Assembly: GCA_015057585.1 (NCBI GenBank)
Contig: SVEF01000010.1
Location: 55,260 to 119,259 of the forward strand
From: Lachnospiraceae bacterium
Lineage (GTDB): Bacteria; Bacillota; Clostridia; Lachnospirales; Lachnospiraceae
Reading direction: 5' to 3'
Length of the DNA stretch: 64,000 bases
The position numbers and the translations under genes are program-made. Positions 9,408 through 18,882 of the stretch are shown piece by piece. Position 1 is the stretch's first letter, and each line of letters starts with the position of its first letter. The notes under the pieces are model-generated. The model did not search any database and had not been told where the DNA came from. It saw only the letters and a list, made by a program, of their open reading frames with translations.

Positions 9408-11357
9408 ATGGAACAATACAATGGCAGCCAAATCGTGGTACTCGAAGGTCTGGAAGCGGTCCGAAAACGCCCGGGTATGTACATCGGGAGCACCGGTTCG
9501 AGAGGTCTTCATCACCTGATTTGGGAAATCTTAGACAATGGTATCGATGAACATCTCGCAGGCTACTGCAACCGGATTGACATCGTACTTCAAAAAGACG
9601 GCGGCATTGCAATTACCGACCATGGACGCGGTGTCCCTGTGGATATCCACCCAACAAAGAAAATCCCGACGGTCCGCGTTGTTTACACAATTCTGCATGC
9701 CGGCGGCAAATTCGGCAACTCCGTTTATAAGGTATCCGGCGGTTTGCACGGTGTAGGTGCCTCCGTAGTGAATGCCCTCTCCTCAAAAATGATTGTTGAG
9801 GTCAGAAAAGACGGCAAGGTTTACCGCGACACCTATGAAAACGGCGGTCATCCGACCACGGAATTGGAAAACGGCCAACTTCCTGTCATCGGAAAATGTA
9901 CGAAGGCAGACACCGGAACCAAAGTGGTTTTCTATCCGGACAACACCATTTTTGAAACCGTGGAATTCAAACCGGATATTATTACAAAACGTCTGAAGGA
10001 ATCCGCATACTTAAATAAAGGACTGACCCTCTGTTTTAAAGACGAAATCCGTGGTACCGAAACCACGTTTTATGAAGAAGAGGGTATCAAGAGCTTTGTT
10101 TCCCATATTACGAAGACGTCCATCAAGGACGCGGAAAACGCAAAGCTTCTGATTCCGGAGCCGGTTTATGTAGAAGGCACCAGCGGTGATATTGAGGTCG
10201 AAGTAGCCTTTACTTATACCAATACCTATCAGGAGCAGATTAATGCCTACTGTAACCGTATCAATGTCGTAGACGGCGGTACACTCGTGACCGGCTTTAA
10301 GAATGCTCTGACCCGTGTTATGAATAAGTATGCCCGTGAACTCGGCATCTTAAAAGAAAAGGATGAAAACTTTGACGGTAAGGATATCCGAAACGGTCTG
10401 ATTTCCATCGTCTCCATCAAGCATCCGGACCCGCAGTTCGAGGGACAGACAAAGACAAAGCTCGGCAATACCGATGCCAAGGTCGCGGTGGAGGATGTCT
10501 TCTCCGCAGAAGTGACCCGCTATTTTGATAAAAACATCGAAGAACTCCGTTCCATTTTGGAGAACACGATGAAATCCTACAACGCAAGAAAAGCCGGGGA
10601 TAAGGCACGAAACGCTATCTTAAAGCAGTTAAACGACGTCGACACCCGCAGCAAACTGGCTTCCTGTTCCTCCAAGAAGCCGGAGGAATGTGAAATCTAC
10701 ATCGTCGAGGGTGATTCCGCCGGCGGTACGGTAAAGACAGCCAGAAACCGTAAGACCCAGGCCGTTCTTCCTCTGCGCGGTAAGATTTTAAACGTAGAGA
10801 AAGCGCCATTAGAAAAGATTTTGGTCAACAACGAAATCAAGACGATGATTGCCTCCTTCGGATGCGGCATCGGTGATGATTTTGATATCAGCAAGCTCCG
10901 TTACGACAAGATTATTATCCTGACCGATGCGGACGTGGACGGTGCCCATATCAGCACCCTCTTACTTACGTTCTTCTACCGGTTTATGCCGGAGCTGATT
11001 TTATCAGGCAAGGTATACAGAGGTCTTCCGCCTCTTTACAAGGTGGACTACGAGGATGCCGCAAAGGCAAAGAAATCCAAACAGTCCCGTTACCTGTTTA
11101 ACGATTTTGAACTGGAAAAGTTCCGCAAGGAAGGACATAAGATTCTCGCCCTGCAGCGTTACAAAGGTCTGGGCGAAATGGATGCCGACCAGTTATGGGA
11201 AACTACGTTAAATCCGGAAACCCGTATCTTAGCCCAGGTATCCATTTCCGACACCGTAGAGGCAGACGAAGTCACGACGCTCTTAATGAGCAATGCCGTT
11301 CCGCCGCGTCGTGCCTTCATTATTGAAGAAGCCAAATATGCGAAGCTCGATGTGTAA
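9408..11357 (+). CDS. parE: Type IIA topoisomerase B subunit (ParE/GyrB-like)
   Basis: ATPase subunit of a DNA gyrase/topoisomerase IV complex. 649 residues with the GHKL ATPase (EILDNGIDEHLAG, DHGRGVPV, GGLHGVGASVVNALS), transducer domain, TOPRIM motifs EGDSAGG and DADVDGAHI, and the C-terminal QRYKGLGEM segment. It is followed 30 bases later by the A subunit with its own AGGAG site. The pair stands away from any dnaA-recF context, and the partner lacks an obvious GyrA box, so topoisomerase IV or the second gyrase-like pair common in Clostridia is favoured over primary gyrase. Confidence 0.85.
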   Translation: MEQYNGSQIVVLEGLEAVRKRPGMYIGSTGSRGLHHLIWEILDNGIDEHLAGYCNRIDIVLQKDGGIAITDHGRGVPVDIHPTKKIPTVRVVYTILHAGGKFGNSVYKVSGGLHGVGASVVNALSSKMIVEVRKDGKVYRDTYENGGHPTTELENGQLPVIGKCTKADTGTKVVFYPDNTIFETVEFKPDIITKRLKESAYLNKGLTLCFKDEIRGTETTFYEEEGIKSFVSHITKTSIKDAENAKLLIPEPVYVEGTSGDIEVEVAFTYTNTYQEQINAYCNRINVVDGGTLVTGFKNALTRVMNKYARELGILKEKDENFDGKDIRNGLISIVSIKHPDPQFEGQTKTKLGNTDAKVAVEDVFSAEVTRYFDKNIEELRSILENTMKSYNARKAGDKARNAILKQLNDVDTRSKLASCSSKKPEECEIYIVEGDSAGGTVKTARNRKTQAVLPLRGKILNVEKAPLEKILVNNEIKTMIASFGCGIGDDFDISKLRYDKIIILTDADVDGAHISTLLLTFFYRFMPELILSGKVYRGLPPLYKVDYEDAAKAKKSKQSRYLFNDFELEKFRKEGHKILALQRYKGLGEMDADQLWETTLNPETRILAQVSISDTVEADEVTTLLMSNAVPPRRAFIIEEAKYAKLDV

Positions 11358-11387
11358 CGATTCCATACTATAATCAGGAGACAAATC

Positions 11388-13634
11388 ATGAAAACCACGA
11401 CTACAGAACAGCTGATTCAGCTTGATTTTGCGGAGGAAATGAAAACCTCCTTCCGTGACTATGCCATCAGCGTTATCATTGACCGCGCCCTGCCGGATGT
11501 CCGCGACGGATTAAAGCCGGTACAGCGAAGAATTTTATATGCCATGACCGAACTCGGTCTGGACCCGAAAAAACCACACAGAAAGAGTGCCCGTATTGTC
11601 GGCGACACCATGGGTAAATATCACCCGCACGGTGACTCCTCCATTTACGATGCGCTCGTACACATGTCCGAGGATTTCTCCCTGTCCATTCCATTGATTG
11701 ACGGACACGGAAACTTCGGCTCCATCGACGGCGATTCCGCCGCAGCGATGCGATACACCGAGGCACGCCTTTCCGAGGGCGCAATGACCATGCTTGACCA
11801 CTTGGAAAAGGGACTCGTAGACTTTTTACCAAACTTTGATAACAGTGAAAAGGAACCGGCGGTGCTTCCTGCCATGCTTCCGAACCTGTTAATCAACGGT
11901 ACGACCGGTATCGCCGTAGGTATGGCAACCAATATCCCGCCGCACAATCCGGGCGAAGTCATCGATGGTGCAATGGCCTACATCGACAATCCGGATATTA
12001 CGCTGGAAGAACTGATGACCTACATTCCGGGTCCGGACTTCCCGACCGGCGGTCAGATTATCAATGCCGATGTCCTTCCTGCCATGTACGCAACCGGCGA
12101 AGGAAAGTTAAAGGTACGCGCAAAGACGGAAATCGAAACCGGGGAATACGGTAAGAAAAACATTGTCATCACAGAAATTCCTTATACCAGTGCGGGCAAT
12201 AAGACAAGACTCGTAGAAAACCTGGTGGATTTGATGAAGGACAAGGTATTTGAAGAAATCGCCGACGTCCGCGACGAATCCTCCAAGGATGTGCGTATTG
12301 TGGTTGAAGTAAAGCGCGACCGTGATACCGAAAACTTATTAAACGGTCTCTATAAAAAGACCGGTTTGGAAGACACTTATTCGGTAAATCTCCTTGCGGT
12401 CAAGGAGCAGCAGCCGATTGTCTTCAATTTAAAATCGCTCTTAAAGGAATTCGTGGAATTCCAGGAAATCCTTTATACCAAAGAATATGAACACATGTTA
12501 AACAAGGCAAATGACCGTTTAGAGATTGTCGGCGGTCTCATCCGCGCGGTAGACGTTATCGATTTAATCATCGAAGTACTCCGCGGCAGTACCTCCGTCA
12601 AGCAGGCAAAGGCTTGTTTAACTTCCGGCGACATCACCGATATCAAGTTCAAATCCGAGATTTCAAAGAGACTTGCCGTTCAGTTTGACTTTACGGAACG
12701 CCAGGCGGATGCGATTCTTGCCATGCCGCTTTCCAAGTTAATCGGACTCGAGATTATGAAACTGCACGAGGAAAGCGATACGCTTCTGAAAAACATCGCT
12801 TCGTACAAAAAAATACTCGGCTCCAAAAAGGAACTGCACAAAGTCATCAAAAAGCAGTTGCAGGAGTTCCGTGTCAAATTTGACCGTCCGAGACGCACCG
12901 AAATCATCCAGACCGAAACCGCAAACTATGTGGTAGAGGAAAAGGTAGAAGACATCGTTGTGATGATTGACAAGTTCGGTTACACCAAGTCCTGCGATGC
13001 GGCAACGATTGCCCGTGCGGGCGAGGATGTCTTGAAGGAATTCCCTCACATCGTACGCATGAAGAATACGGACCGCATCTGTGTCTTCACTGCGGAAGGC
13101 AACATGTACCAGGTAAAGGCCTCTGCCATTCCAAAGGGCAGACCAAAGGATAAGGGTGTCCTCATCCATACCCTTTGCAAGGTCGGCAAGGAAGATATTC
13201 TCCTGTACGCAGGCTTTGAAGAATTGTTCGAATCACAGTTACTGTTTGTCACAAAATCCGGTTTCATTAAACTGGTTTCCGGTATCGAATTTGATACCAA
13301 CCGTGCTGTCGTAGCAGCAACCAAACTGGCCGACGGCGACATTTTGGCAGGTCTTACGAGACTTTCCGCAAAAGAAGTACTCTCCGGCACACAAAAAGTT
13401 ATTATCTACACGGCTACCGGACTTTCACTCGGATTCCCACTCGAGGAAGTACCGGAGCTTAAGAAAACCGGAAAGGGCGTCAAAGCCATTTCCCTTGAAA
13501 AGAATGATACCGTAGCGTATGCAACGAGTGTCGGACCAAACGATGAAACCTTCTCCTACCGCGGAAAGGACTACTCCGCAAAGAAAGTCAGAAACCGCAA
13601 ACGCGGTGCCAAGGGGCAGAAGGCAACGCTGTAG
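11388..13634 (+). CDS. parC: Type IIA topoisomerase A subunit (ParC/GyrA-like)
   Basis: DNA-cleaving subunit. 748 residues, shorter than a usual GyrA. The winged-helix region has [13 protein letters not shown] and [20 protein letters not shown], and the catalytic tyrosine is Tyr123 in [11 protein letters not shown]. The positions matching E. coli GyrA Ser83 and Asp87 are Ser84 and Asp88, i.e. not changed to common quinolone-resistance residues. A coiled-coil tower is followed by a C-terminal beta-pinwheel from about residue 500, in which I see no QRRGGKG-type GyrA box, supporting a topoisomerase IV-like role. The stop codon is only a few bases before a very large hairpin block. Confidence 0.85.
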   Translation: MKTTTTEQLIQLDFAEEMKTSFRDYAISVIIDRALPDVRDGLKPVQRRILYAMTELGLDPKKPHRKSARIVGDTMGKYHPHGDSSIYDALVHMSEDFSLSIPLIDGHGNFGSIDGDSAAAMRYTEARLSEGAMTMLDHLEKGLVDFLPNFDNSEKEPAVLPAMLPNLLINGTTGIAVGMATNIPPHNPGEVIDGAMAYIDNPDITLEELMTYIPGPDFPTGGQIINADVLPAMYATGEGKLKVRAKTEIETGEYGKKNIVITEIPYTSAGNKTRLVENLVDLMKDKVFEEIADVRDESSKDVRIVVEVKRDRDTENLLNGLYKKTGLEDTYSVNLLAVKEQQPIVFNLKSLLKEFVEFQEILYTKEYEHMLNKANDRLEIVGGLIRAVDVIDLIIEVLRGSTSVKQAKACLTSGDITDIKFKSEISKRLAVQFDFTERQADAILAMPLSKLIGLEIMKLHEESDTLLKNIASYKKILGSKKELHKVIKKQLQEFRVKFDRPRRTEIIQTETANYVVEEKVEDIVVMIDKFGYTKSCDAATIARAGEDVLKEFPHIVRMKNTDRICVFTAEGNMYQVKASAIPKGRPKDKGVLIHTLCKVGKEDILLYAGFEELFESQLLFVTKSGFIKLVSGIEFDTNRAVVAATKLADGDILAGLTRLSAKEVLSGTQKVIIYTATGLSLGFPLEEVPELKKTGKGVKAISLEKNDTVAYATSVGPNDETFSYRGKDYSAKKVRNRKRGAKGQKATL

Positions 13635-13637
13635 TTA

Positions 13638-13822
13638 AATTTTCATTGAAATAATAAAGAAATCCTTGTTTTATATTCTTGTACTTCCGCTCCTCGTACA
13701 TCTGTACGTCCTCTGCGAATCATACCTGTCGGCATGTTCGCAGAGGTACGTACATCTATCCGCTGAGAGGAAGTACAATTGAATAACAAAACAAGGATTT
13801 CTTTATTTACTCTATGAAAATT
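13638..13822. repeat. Large inverted repeat I (about 185-nt hairpin)
   Basis: Starts 4 bases after the parC stop. A perfect 20-bp pair (13653-13672 with 13788-13807) is flanked outside by a 9-bp pair (13638-13646 / 13814-13822) and inside by GTACTTCC / GGAAGTAC and CCTCTGCGAA / TTCGCAGAGG arms. The whole block can fold into one long stem. No T-run follows, so it is not a simple terminator. Function unknown; it abuts a second, larger inverted repeat. Confidence 0.85.
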
Positions 13823-13934
13823 ATAGTTACATCGGGTCCTTCTGCCCGATTGGCAGCCGCTCTTTGCGGTTTCTTCCGACGATAGGAGTGGGACATCGGC
13901 ATATTACTTCGTAACATGCCGATGTGGGGCGGCA

Positions 13935-14385
13935 GACAAGCCATGCTACTGCCACGTTCCCGGGGGTTGCGGCAGTTCCTATAAAAAACATGCAGTGCCA
14001 TACCGTAGGACTCCGTTTCGGCGCTCTTTAGGAAAGATAGGAATAAGAGAGCATGGAGCCGACTGTTTGAAGCGGGCGGGGGTTAAAAAAATCCCAAAGA
14101 GGATATGACGAAAAGCGTCCGCAGGACGCGGTTTTAGAAAAGGCGATGGCGGCTCTTGGAAAATGCATTTTCCAGAGGCCGCTACCGCCTTTTCGTAAAA
14201 GTGCTGTCGCACTTTTTTCGTCATATCCTCTTATATAGTCTTTGCCTCCCGACCGCTGAGTTTCGGGCCATGCTCTCTTGTTTATGACTATCGATAAAGA
14301 GTACCGGAACGCTAAGTCCTACGAGTGTGGCAGCTGCGTTTTTATAGGAACTGCCGTAGACCCTTCGTGGCAGGCATGGGTTGTC
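13935..14385. repeat. Large nested inverted repeat II (about 450-nt hairpin)
   Basis: The left arm from 13935 (GACAAGCCATGC, then CAGTTCCTATAAAAA and AGAGAGCATGG at 14046-14056) pairs in order with the right arm ending at 14385 (CCATGCTCTCTT, TTTTTATAGGAACTGCC, GCATGGGTTGTC). A separate 15-bp hairpin sits just outside at 13893-13925. The short open frames across it are by-products of the palindrome and look non-coding. It could be a structured RNA or stacked palindromic mobile repeats. Confidence 0.8.
14099..14230. repeat. Inner four-stem palindromic element
   Basis: Inside repeat II. The outer stem GAGGATATGACGAAAA (14099-14114) pairs with TTTTCGTCATATCCTC (14215-14230). Within it are three hairpins: GCGTCC-GCA-GGACGC, a roughly 28-bp stem with AAAAGGCG / CGCCTTTT ends, and AAAAGTGC-TGTC-GCACTTTT. 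The layout resembles a multi-branched junction or a MITE with terminal inverted repeats inserted into a larger palindrome. Confidence 0.75.
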
Positions 14386-14389
14386 TTTG

Positions 14390-14426
14390 AAAAAACAAAT
14401 CCGACGGGGGTAAAACCCCCGCCGGA
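14390..14426 (-). terminator. Intrinsic terminator of the secreted EEP-lectin gene
   Basis: Minus strand: a GC-rich hairpin with CGGGGG / CCCCCG core (14400-14426) followed by TTTGTTTTTT, 24 bases after the stop codon. Confidence 0.85.
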
Positions 14427-14449
14427 TGAATCACGTCCTGCTATTTTAA

Positions 14450-15799
14450 TTACTGGATTAACATATAGATTGCGCCGAGTCTGTCGATTTCATCGCCGTG
14501 CTGGCCATGGAAACCTGCGATTGCGTAACCTTCCGGAGCAGTGTAAGTAGTGCTGTTACCAGACTTATACTTACCGCCTTCTAATACGTTACCAAAGTTA
14601 GTAACGAGTTTTACATAAGATACTCTGTAAGTACCGAATAAGCTCTTCTTTACCTTGCTTACGGTCATGGAAGTAATGTATTCGCCTTCTGCAAGATCTA
14701 ATGTGTATTCGGAACCGCCGTTGCCGCCTGCTACTGCTGTAGCATCACCGTATACTGCGGAAATACCGTCTAATCTGTCGCCTGCTCTTACTGTAACGCT
14801 GTCAGGGAAGCCACCCATAGCACCGATGAAGCTGAAGCCGCTACCGCCGCCACCGCCATAAGTATCACTGTACTTAATGGTCTCGTTTAATGTGTAAGAG
14901 AATGTAGCTGTAATTGGGAAGTGGTCTGCTAACTGCTCACCGTTTTCATCTGTGAACATAGTATCTAATAAGTCATAGGATACAAGGTCAAGTTCTACAC
15001 TTGCACCGCTTCTGTAGAAAATCTTATCTACTACTTCGTGGTTTCCGCTGTTTAAGTTACCCCAATCGGATAATGCATCGCCGTCTTCCGGACGAACACC
15101 GCCACGCTTTGTTTCTACCCAAGCGTCCTTTAAACCACAGGTATCAAGAATAGCTTCTGCGAAGTTATCCTCTGCTCTGGTGTAACGGCAGTTGGTATCT
15201 GCTAAAACGATAACTGCTCTGCCCTGGGAACGAGCCTGGATGAGTTCAGCTACCTGAATCATGTTGGAACGTCTTGCTGCTAAGGAATCTTCGTCACAAT
15301 CTGCATCTGCATGGAAATCATAAACATCTACGAAGTAACCAGGAGCGATTTCGATTGCTGTGTAAAGGATGCCCTTTGGAGTCATCTGGTCTGCACCGTT
15401 TTCGATGAAACCGTAGCTGTCATTCCATTTATATCTGGTATCTTCATAAATACCGAATCTGGAGAAGATATTCATACCATCGCCGAATGGAACGTTTCCG
15501 CTGTGCTCTGTCTGATAATACTCAGAGGATAACTGGGAAACTAAATCACTGTGGTAAGAAAAGTCTTCCTGAACACTGATGATATCGAAGTTGTTAAGGA
15601 GCGGACTGATCTTTTTGGTATTCACAGATGGGTTACCGCTGGAAAGAATTGCAGGAAGTCCTGCAACGTTTAAGGATAATACGTTAAAGGTATTGTCCTC
15701 TTCTGCCTCAACATGGGCAGGTGCTACGTGCGCAAGGCCAACTACCATGAGAGCTGCCAATGTAAGCGCGAGTGCCTTTTTCATTTTTTTCATAAACAT
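14450..15799 (-). CDS. Secreted endonuclease/exonuclease/phosphatase-family protein with jacalin-like C-terminus
   Basis: A 449-residue exported protein. Residues 1-32 form a signal peptide (MKKMKKALALTLAALMVVG, cleavage near AEA-EE). Residues 38-310 are an EEP-fold phosphoesterase with the expected landmarks: LSLNVAGLP, VQED, DFHADAD, LADTN and terminal DHFPI. The last 130 residues are glycine/serine-rich beta strands (GGGGGSGFSFIGAMGGFPDS, VRAGDRLDGISAVYG, LAEGEYITSM) like a jacalin-type lectin domain. Substrate unknown: sphingomyelinase, phosphoinositide phosphatase or DNase are all possible for this fold. The start was moved to 15799, where GAAGGAG lies 5 bases upstream. Own promoter and terminator, so monocistronic. 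Confidence 0.8.
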   Translation of the reverse strand: MFMKKMKKALALTLAALMVVGLAHVAPAHVEAEEDNTFNVLSLNVAGLPAILSSGNPSVNTKKISPLLNNFDIISVQEDFSYHSDLVSQLSSEYYQTEHSGNVPFGDGMNIFSRFGIYEDTRYKWNDSYGFIENGADQMTPKGILYTAIEIAPGYFVDVYDFHADADCDEDSLAARRSNMIQVAELIQARSQGRAVIVLADTNCRYTRAEDNFAEAILDTCGLKDAWVETKRGGVRPEDGDALSDWGNLNSGNHEVVDKIFYRSGASVELDLVSYDLLDTMFTDENGEQLADHFPITATFSYTLNETIKYSDTYGGGGGSGFSFIGAMGGFPDSVTVRAGDRLDGISAVYGDATAVAGGNGGSEYTLDLAEGEYITSMTVSKVKKSLFGTYRVSYVKLVTNFGNVLEGGKYKSGNSTTYTAPEGYAIAGFHGQHGDEIDRLGAIYMLIQ

Positions 15800-15890
15800 G
15801 CTTTCTCCTTCTCTGTCGCCGCCACAGAAATTTCCGTTCATTTAAAGGAGGGACCTCCGGCTGTATTTTTCCTCTCCCTTTGTTGACTTT

Positions 15891-15919
15891 ATTCTACAAC
15901 ATTTTTTGTGAAAATGCAA
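15891..15919 (-). promoter_or_regulatory. Sigma-A promoter of the secreted EEP gene
   Basis: Minus strand TTGCAT (15919-15914), 17 bases, TAGAAT (15896-15891); about 90 bases of leader follow, containing GGAGGTCCCTCC. Between this promoter and the terminator at 16110 the DNA is AT-rich and I see no gene. Confidence 0.65.
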
Positions 15920-16109
15920 CAATTTTTTATCTTGTATACATCACTTCTTTGTTCACTTTGCTAATCGGTTTTGTGAATTTACTAGTACTTTATTGGCATG
16001 TTTATTTAAAATTACCACGAAAAAGCCTTTATTTATCGTATTTTTAGCCATTTTGCACAATTAGCAACTTACTCACTTGTTCAGTAAATTTCCGTTAATT
16101 ACTTGTAAA

Positions 16110-16135
16110 GAAAAAGTCCCAAATTTCTTCGGGAC
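16110..16135 (-). terminator. Terminator of the ABC exporter operon
   Basis: Minus strand hairpin GTCCCGAA-GAAA-TTTGGGAC followed by TTTTTC, 35 bases after the last permease stop. Confidence 0.8.
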
Positions 16136-16169
16136 CTTCTTCCTGTGCTTTAAATAATGTTCATAAAAA

Positions 16170-17537
16170 CTATTCTTTGTTTTTCAGAATTCCAACAATA
16201 GTTTTTACATTGATTTTCTGTCCGGTGTACAACACCATGCCTTTATAAATCCGGCCGGACAGCATAATTACCAATACGGAAAATACCATCAAAATCACAG
16301 TGGATACAATCCCCTGACCGATTCCGATGGCTCCGGTCAGTAAATCTGCCGGCACACAAAACGGAATGGTAAACGGAATGTTTCTCACAACGGCAAGCAA
16401 TGCATCATTTTCCATCAGGGTACCAAAGTAGCAGGTAATCCAGCTGATCACAATCGGAAGCGTAAAAATGCTCTGTGTATTTGCCGCATCCTCCGGACGG
16501 CTCACCATGCTTCCGGACATGCCGGAAAGAACACAGTAAAACAGGAAACCAAAGGTAAATGTCACCAGAGAAAGCACCACCGCCACAGGCGAGAATGCAC
16601 TTTCCCCGATATTGGTACGTAAAAACTCTAACATAACCCGCAGACTCTCATTGGCCTCCGGATATAAAATTCCGCCAAGAATGCTTCCGCCGACGAGACC
16701 GAGAACTGCTGCCGCAATCCAGATAAAGAACTGCTGAAGTGCTACTGTAGCAATTGCAAATACCTTGCCGGCAAGCAAGCCGTACGGATGCAGGGAGGTC
16801 AACAAAGTTTCCATCAGCTTCGATGTTTTTTCCGTCGAAACTTCCCTATTAATATTCTGTCCGTAGAACAAAAGCAGGAAGTAAAGGACTAAACCGAAAA
16901 TAGCCGGTGCAAAGTACTGAATCATATATACCGCCACGCTTTGTGCTTCTCCTGCATCGCTGACGCTTAACATCACTTCCTTATTAATCTGGCCTGCCAT
17001 AAACCCGCTCAGACCGCTCTGCTCCAGACGGAGTTGTTCTACATAGTCCGCCATAACCTGTGCAACCTCCAGGCCTTCCTCAATGGAAATTACCGATGTG
17101 GAAGGCACTACGGCACGGACATGAATAATATCCTCTTCCTTCTCAATGACAAGACCGATGGCAAAGTCACTTTGTGTTGCTGCTTTTATCTTTAACTCTT
17201 CTTCCGTTATTCCGGAAACGCCAATAAACTTCAATTCCGGATAGTATTCCTTGTCATATTCCGGTCCGGCAATCGGTACGAAAGACGGTGACTCTGTCTC
17301 CGAAAAAACCAATCCGTCCTTATCTAATACGTAGACCTCTTCCGCCCAATTAAATACCGGTGCCTCAAAGTCCTCTTCTTCCGCTTTCTCCGGCTTTGCG
17401 GCAAGCGTCGAAAGTAACATCGCAAGTCCAAACATCAAAACAGCAATAATCGTCGTAACCGCAATATAGGATTTCGACTTCATATTCTGACGGTAGGTAA
17501 AGGAAAATACGGTTTTCCAGCCTCTGAACTTATTCAT
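16170..17537 (-). CDS. ABC-2 type transporter permease (second)
   Basis: 455 residues. One transmembrane helix at about 25-45, a large extracytoplasmic domain (about 50-205), then five or six helices in the last half, with the EKTSKLMETLLTSLHPYGLLAGKV coupling segment shown here only in part; the key piece is LMETLLTS near 240. This is the NatB/CcmB-like ABC-2 architecture. It overlaps the preceding permease by 8 bases and is the last gene of an ATPase-permease-permease operon. Probably exports an antimicrobial, ion or lipid; the substrate cannot be read from sequence. A terminator follows directly. Confidence 0.82.
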   Translation of the reverse strand: MNKFRGWKTVFSFTYRQNMKSKSYIAVTTIIAVLMFGLAMLLSTLAAKPEKAEEEDFEAPVFNWAEEVYVLDKDGLVFSETESPSFVPIAGPEYDKEYYPELKFIGVSGITEEELKIKAATQSDFAIGLVIEKEEDIIHVRAVVPSTSVISIEEGLEVAQVMADYVEQLRLEQSGLSGFMAGQINKEVMLSVSDAGEAQSVAVYMIQYFAPAIFGLVLYFLLLFYGQNINREVSTEKTSKLMETLLTSLHPYGLLAGKVFAIATVALQQFFIWIAAAVLGLVGGSILGGILYPEANESLRVMLEFLRTNIGESAFSPVAVVLSLVTFTFGFLFYCVLSGMSGSMVSRPEDAANTQSIFTLPIVISWITCYFGTLMENDALLAVVRNIPFTIPFCVPADLLTGAIGIGQGIVSTVILMVFSVLVIMLSGRIYKGMVLYTGQKINVKTIVGILKNKE

Positions 17538-18882
17538 CCCCAGCTGCCTCCTTTCCCTTTTTGGTTGTTTTCAGCATTGCAAAAACTTCCTTCATCTTAA
17601 TACGGTTTCCGGTATGTAAAATCAGTGTTTCATATACCTTTGCCACAAACAGGAACATCAGTACCACCGAAATCAAAAGAACCGCAATGGCAATCACCGC
17701 AATCAGGGCATCTGCCTTTCCGACAAGCAGTGCTCCCGGAAGTAAAAATGCCGAAGAGAGAGGGAAAATCAATGCAAATGTAACAAACGCATTATCTCCG
17801 ATTCCCATCAGACTGCCGGCTGCGCCCATACCGATATAGGCACCTACAAGCGAGGTCATGGTAAACAGCATCAGGCTGTCTCCCGCCTCCTCCAGACGGC
17901 TTGCGGTAGCACCGCAAAGACCTGCCAGTGTTGCATATAAGATAAGACCTGCTCCCGCCGTCAAAAGTCCGAGAATAATATTGCCAAGGTTTAAGTTTGC
18001 TAAAATATCAGGTGTTAAAAACTGCGTAATCGCATTCGTCCCCGTACCCGAAACCGCCTCTCCGATTTTTGTGGAAACAAAACCGCCAATCAGCAATACT
18101 ACCAGCTGCAGCATCACTGTTACGAGCATCGCAAGCACCTTACCCACAATCAGGGCAAGCGGACGGATGGAGGTTAACAGATACTCGATGACACGGGAGG
18201 ACTTTTCCTGTACGATAGCGGTCGCCACCTGGGAACTTGCCATTACACTGATCATCAGCACGACGAACAATACACCGTACACGAACCAGTACTCACTGTC
18301 AGAAATCGAGGTATCCTCTAAAACCACGGTACTCTCTGTGTCCACAACTCCTGCAGAAGCCACGACACTTGTCTTTAAAAATTCCATCTGGGCATCCGTT
18401 ACCCCCAGAGCTGCAATTTTTGCCTTCGAATAAGCGTTTTCTACATACTGGCCCAGCTGCTGCAGCTCCAGCAGGGAAACATCCCCCTCCGGTGCACGTA
18501 AAAACTGAATATAACAATACGTTTCATCCTCCATCAGGTAAAGAAGGACGGATGAAGTTTCTTCCTCGCAAATTCTTGCCTGCACTACGTCCATACCCTC
18601 GGTTCCGTTTTCAAACACGATATGGTCATAACCGGCCGGCAGTTCCTCTGCCATGTCCAGATTCCGATACATGGTCATGTTATATACGTATACTTTCTCA
18701 ATGGAGCTCACATCCGGTCCCGTCTGCGCGTCCTGGAACAAAAAGATGTTCATAAGCGGCATGGAAACCAAAATAATGGCCAGCATGATGAGTAACGTCA
18801 CGCGATAGGACTTACTCTTTACGGTCTGAGCGACAGTAAAGGTAAAGACGTCCTTCCATCCTCTTAAACTACCTTTCTTCAT
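17530..18882 (-). CDS. ABC-2 type transporter permease (first)
   Basis: 450 residues with the same plan as its partner: N-terminal helix (about 28-50), an extracytoplasmic domain to about 200, and a C-terminal block of six hydrophobic helices. The conserved ABC-2 coupling stretch (EKSSRVIEYLLTSIRPLAL) is near residue 230. It overlaps the ATPase gene by 14 bases and the second permease by 8, so the three products are translated together and likely form a heterodimeric permease with one ATPase. NatAB-type sodium exporters have similar proteins, but that function is only an inference. Confidence 0.82.
   Translation of the reverse strand: MKKGSLRGWKDVFTFTVAQTVKSKSYRVTLLIMLAIILVSMPLMNIFLFQDAQTGPDVSSIEKVYVYNMTMYRNLDMAEELPAGYDHIVFENGTEGMDVVQARICEEETSSVLLYLMEDETYCYIQFLRAPEGDVSLLELQQLGQYVENAYSKAKIAALGVTDAQMEFLKTSVVASAGVVDTESTVVLEDTSISDSEYWFVYGVLFVVLMISVMASSQVATAIVQEKSSRVIEYLLTSIRPLALIVGKVLAMLVTVMLQLVVLLIGGFVSTKIGEAVSGTGTNAITQFLTPDILANLNLGNIILGLLTAGAGLILYATLAGLCGATASRLEEAGDSLMLFTMTSLVGAYIGMGAAGSLMGIGDNAFVTFALIFPLSSAFLLPGALLVGKADALIAVIAIAVLLISVVLMFLFVAKVYETLILHTGNRIKMKEVFAMLKTTKKGKEAAGDE

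Noticed and set aside
9408..13634. Calling the pair gyrB-gyrA
   Set aside because: No dnaA/recF context, short A subunit and no visible GyrA box; the ParE/ParC-like label fits better, though gyrase-like activity is not excluded.
13807..14224. Two minus-strand open frames (64 and 81 codons) inside the nested hairpin block
   Set aside because: They read through palindrome arms, have no ribosome site and show no protein-like composition; best seen as by-products of the repeats.
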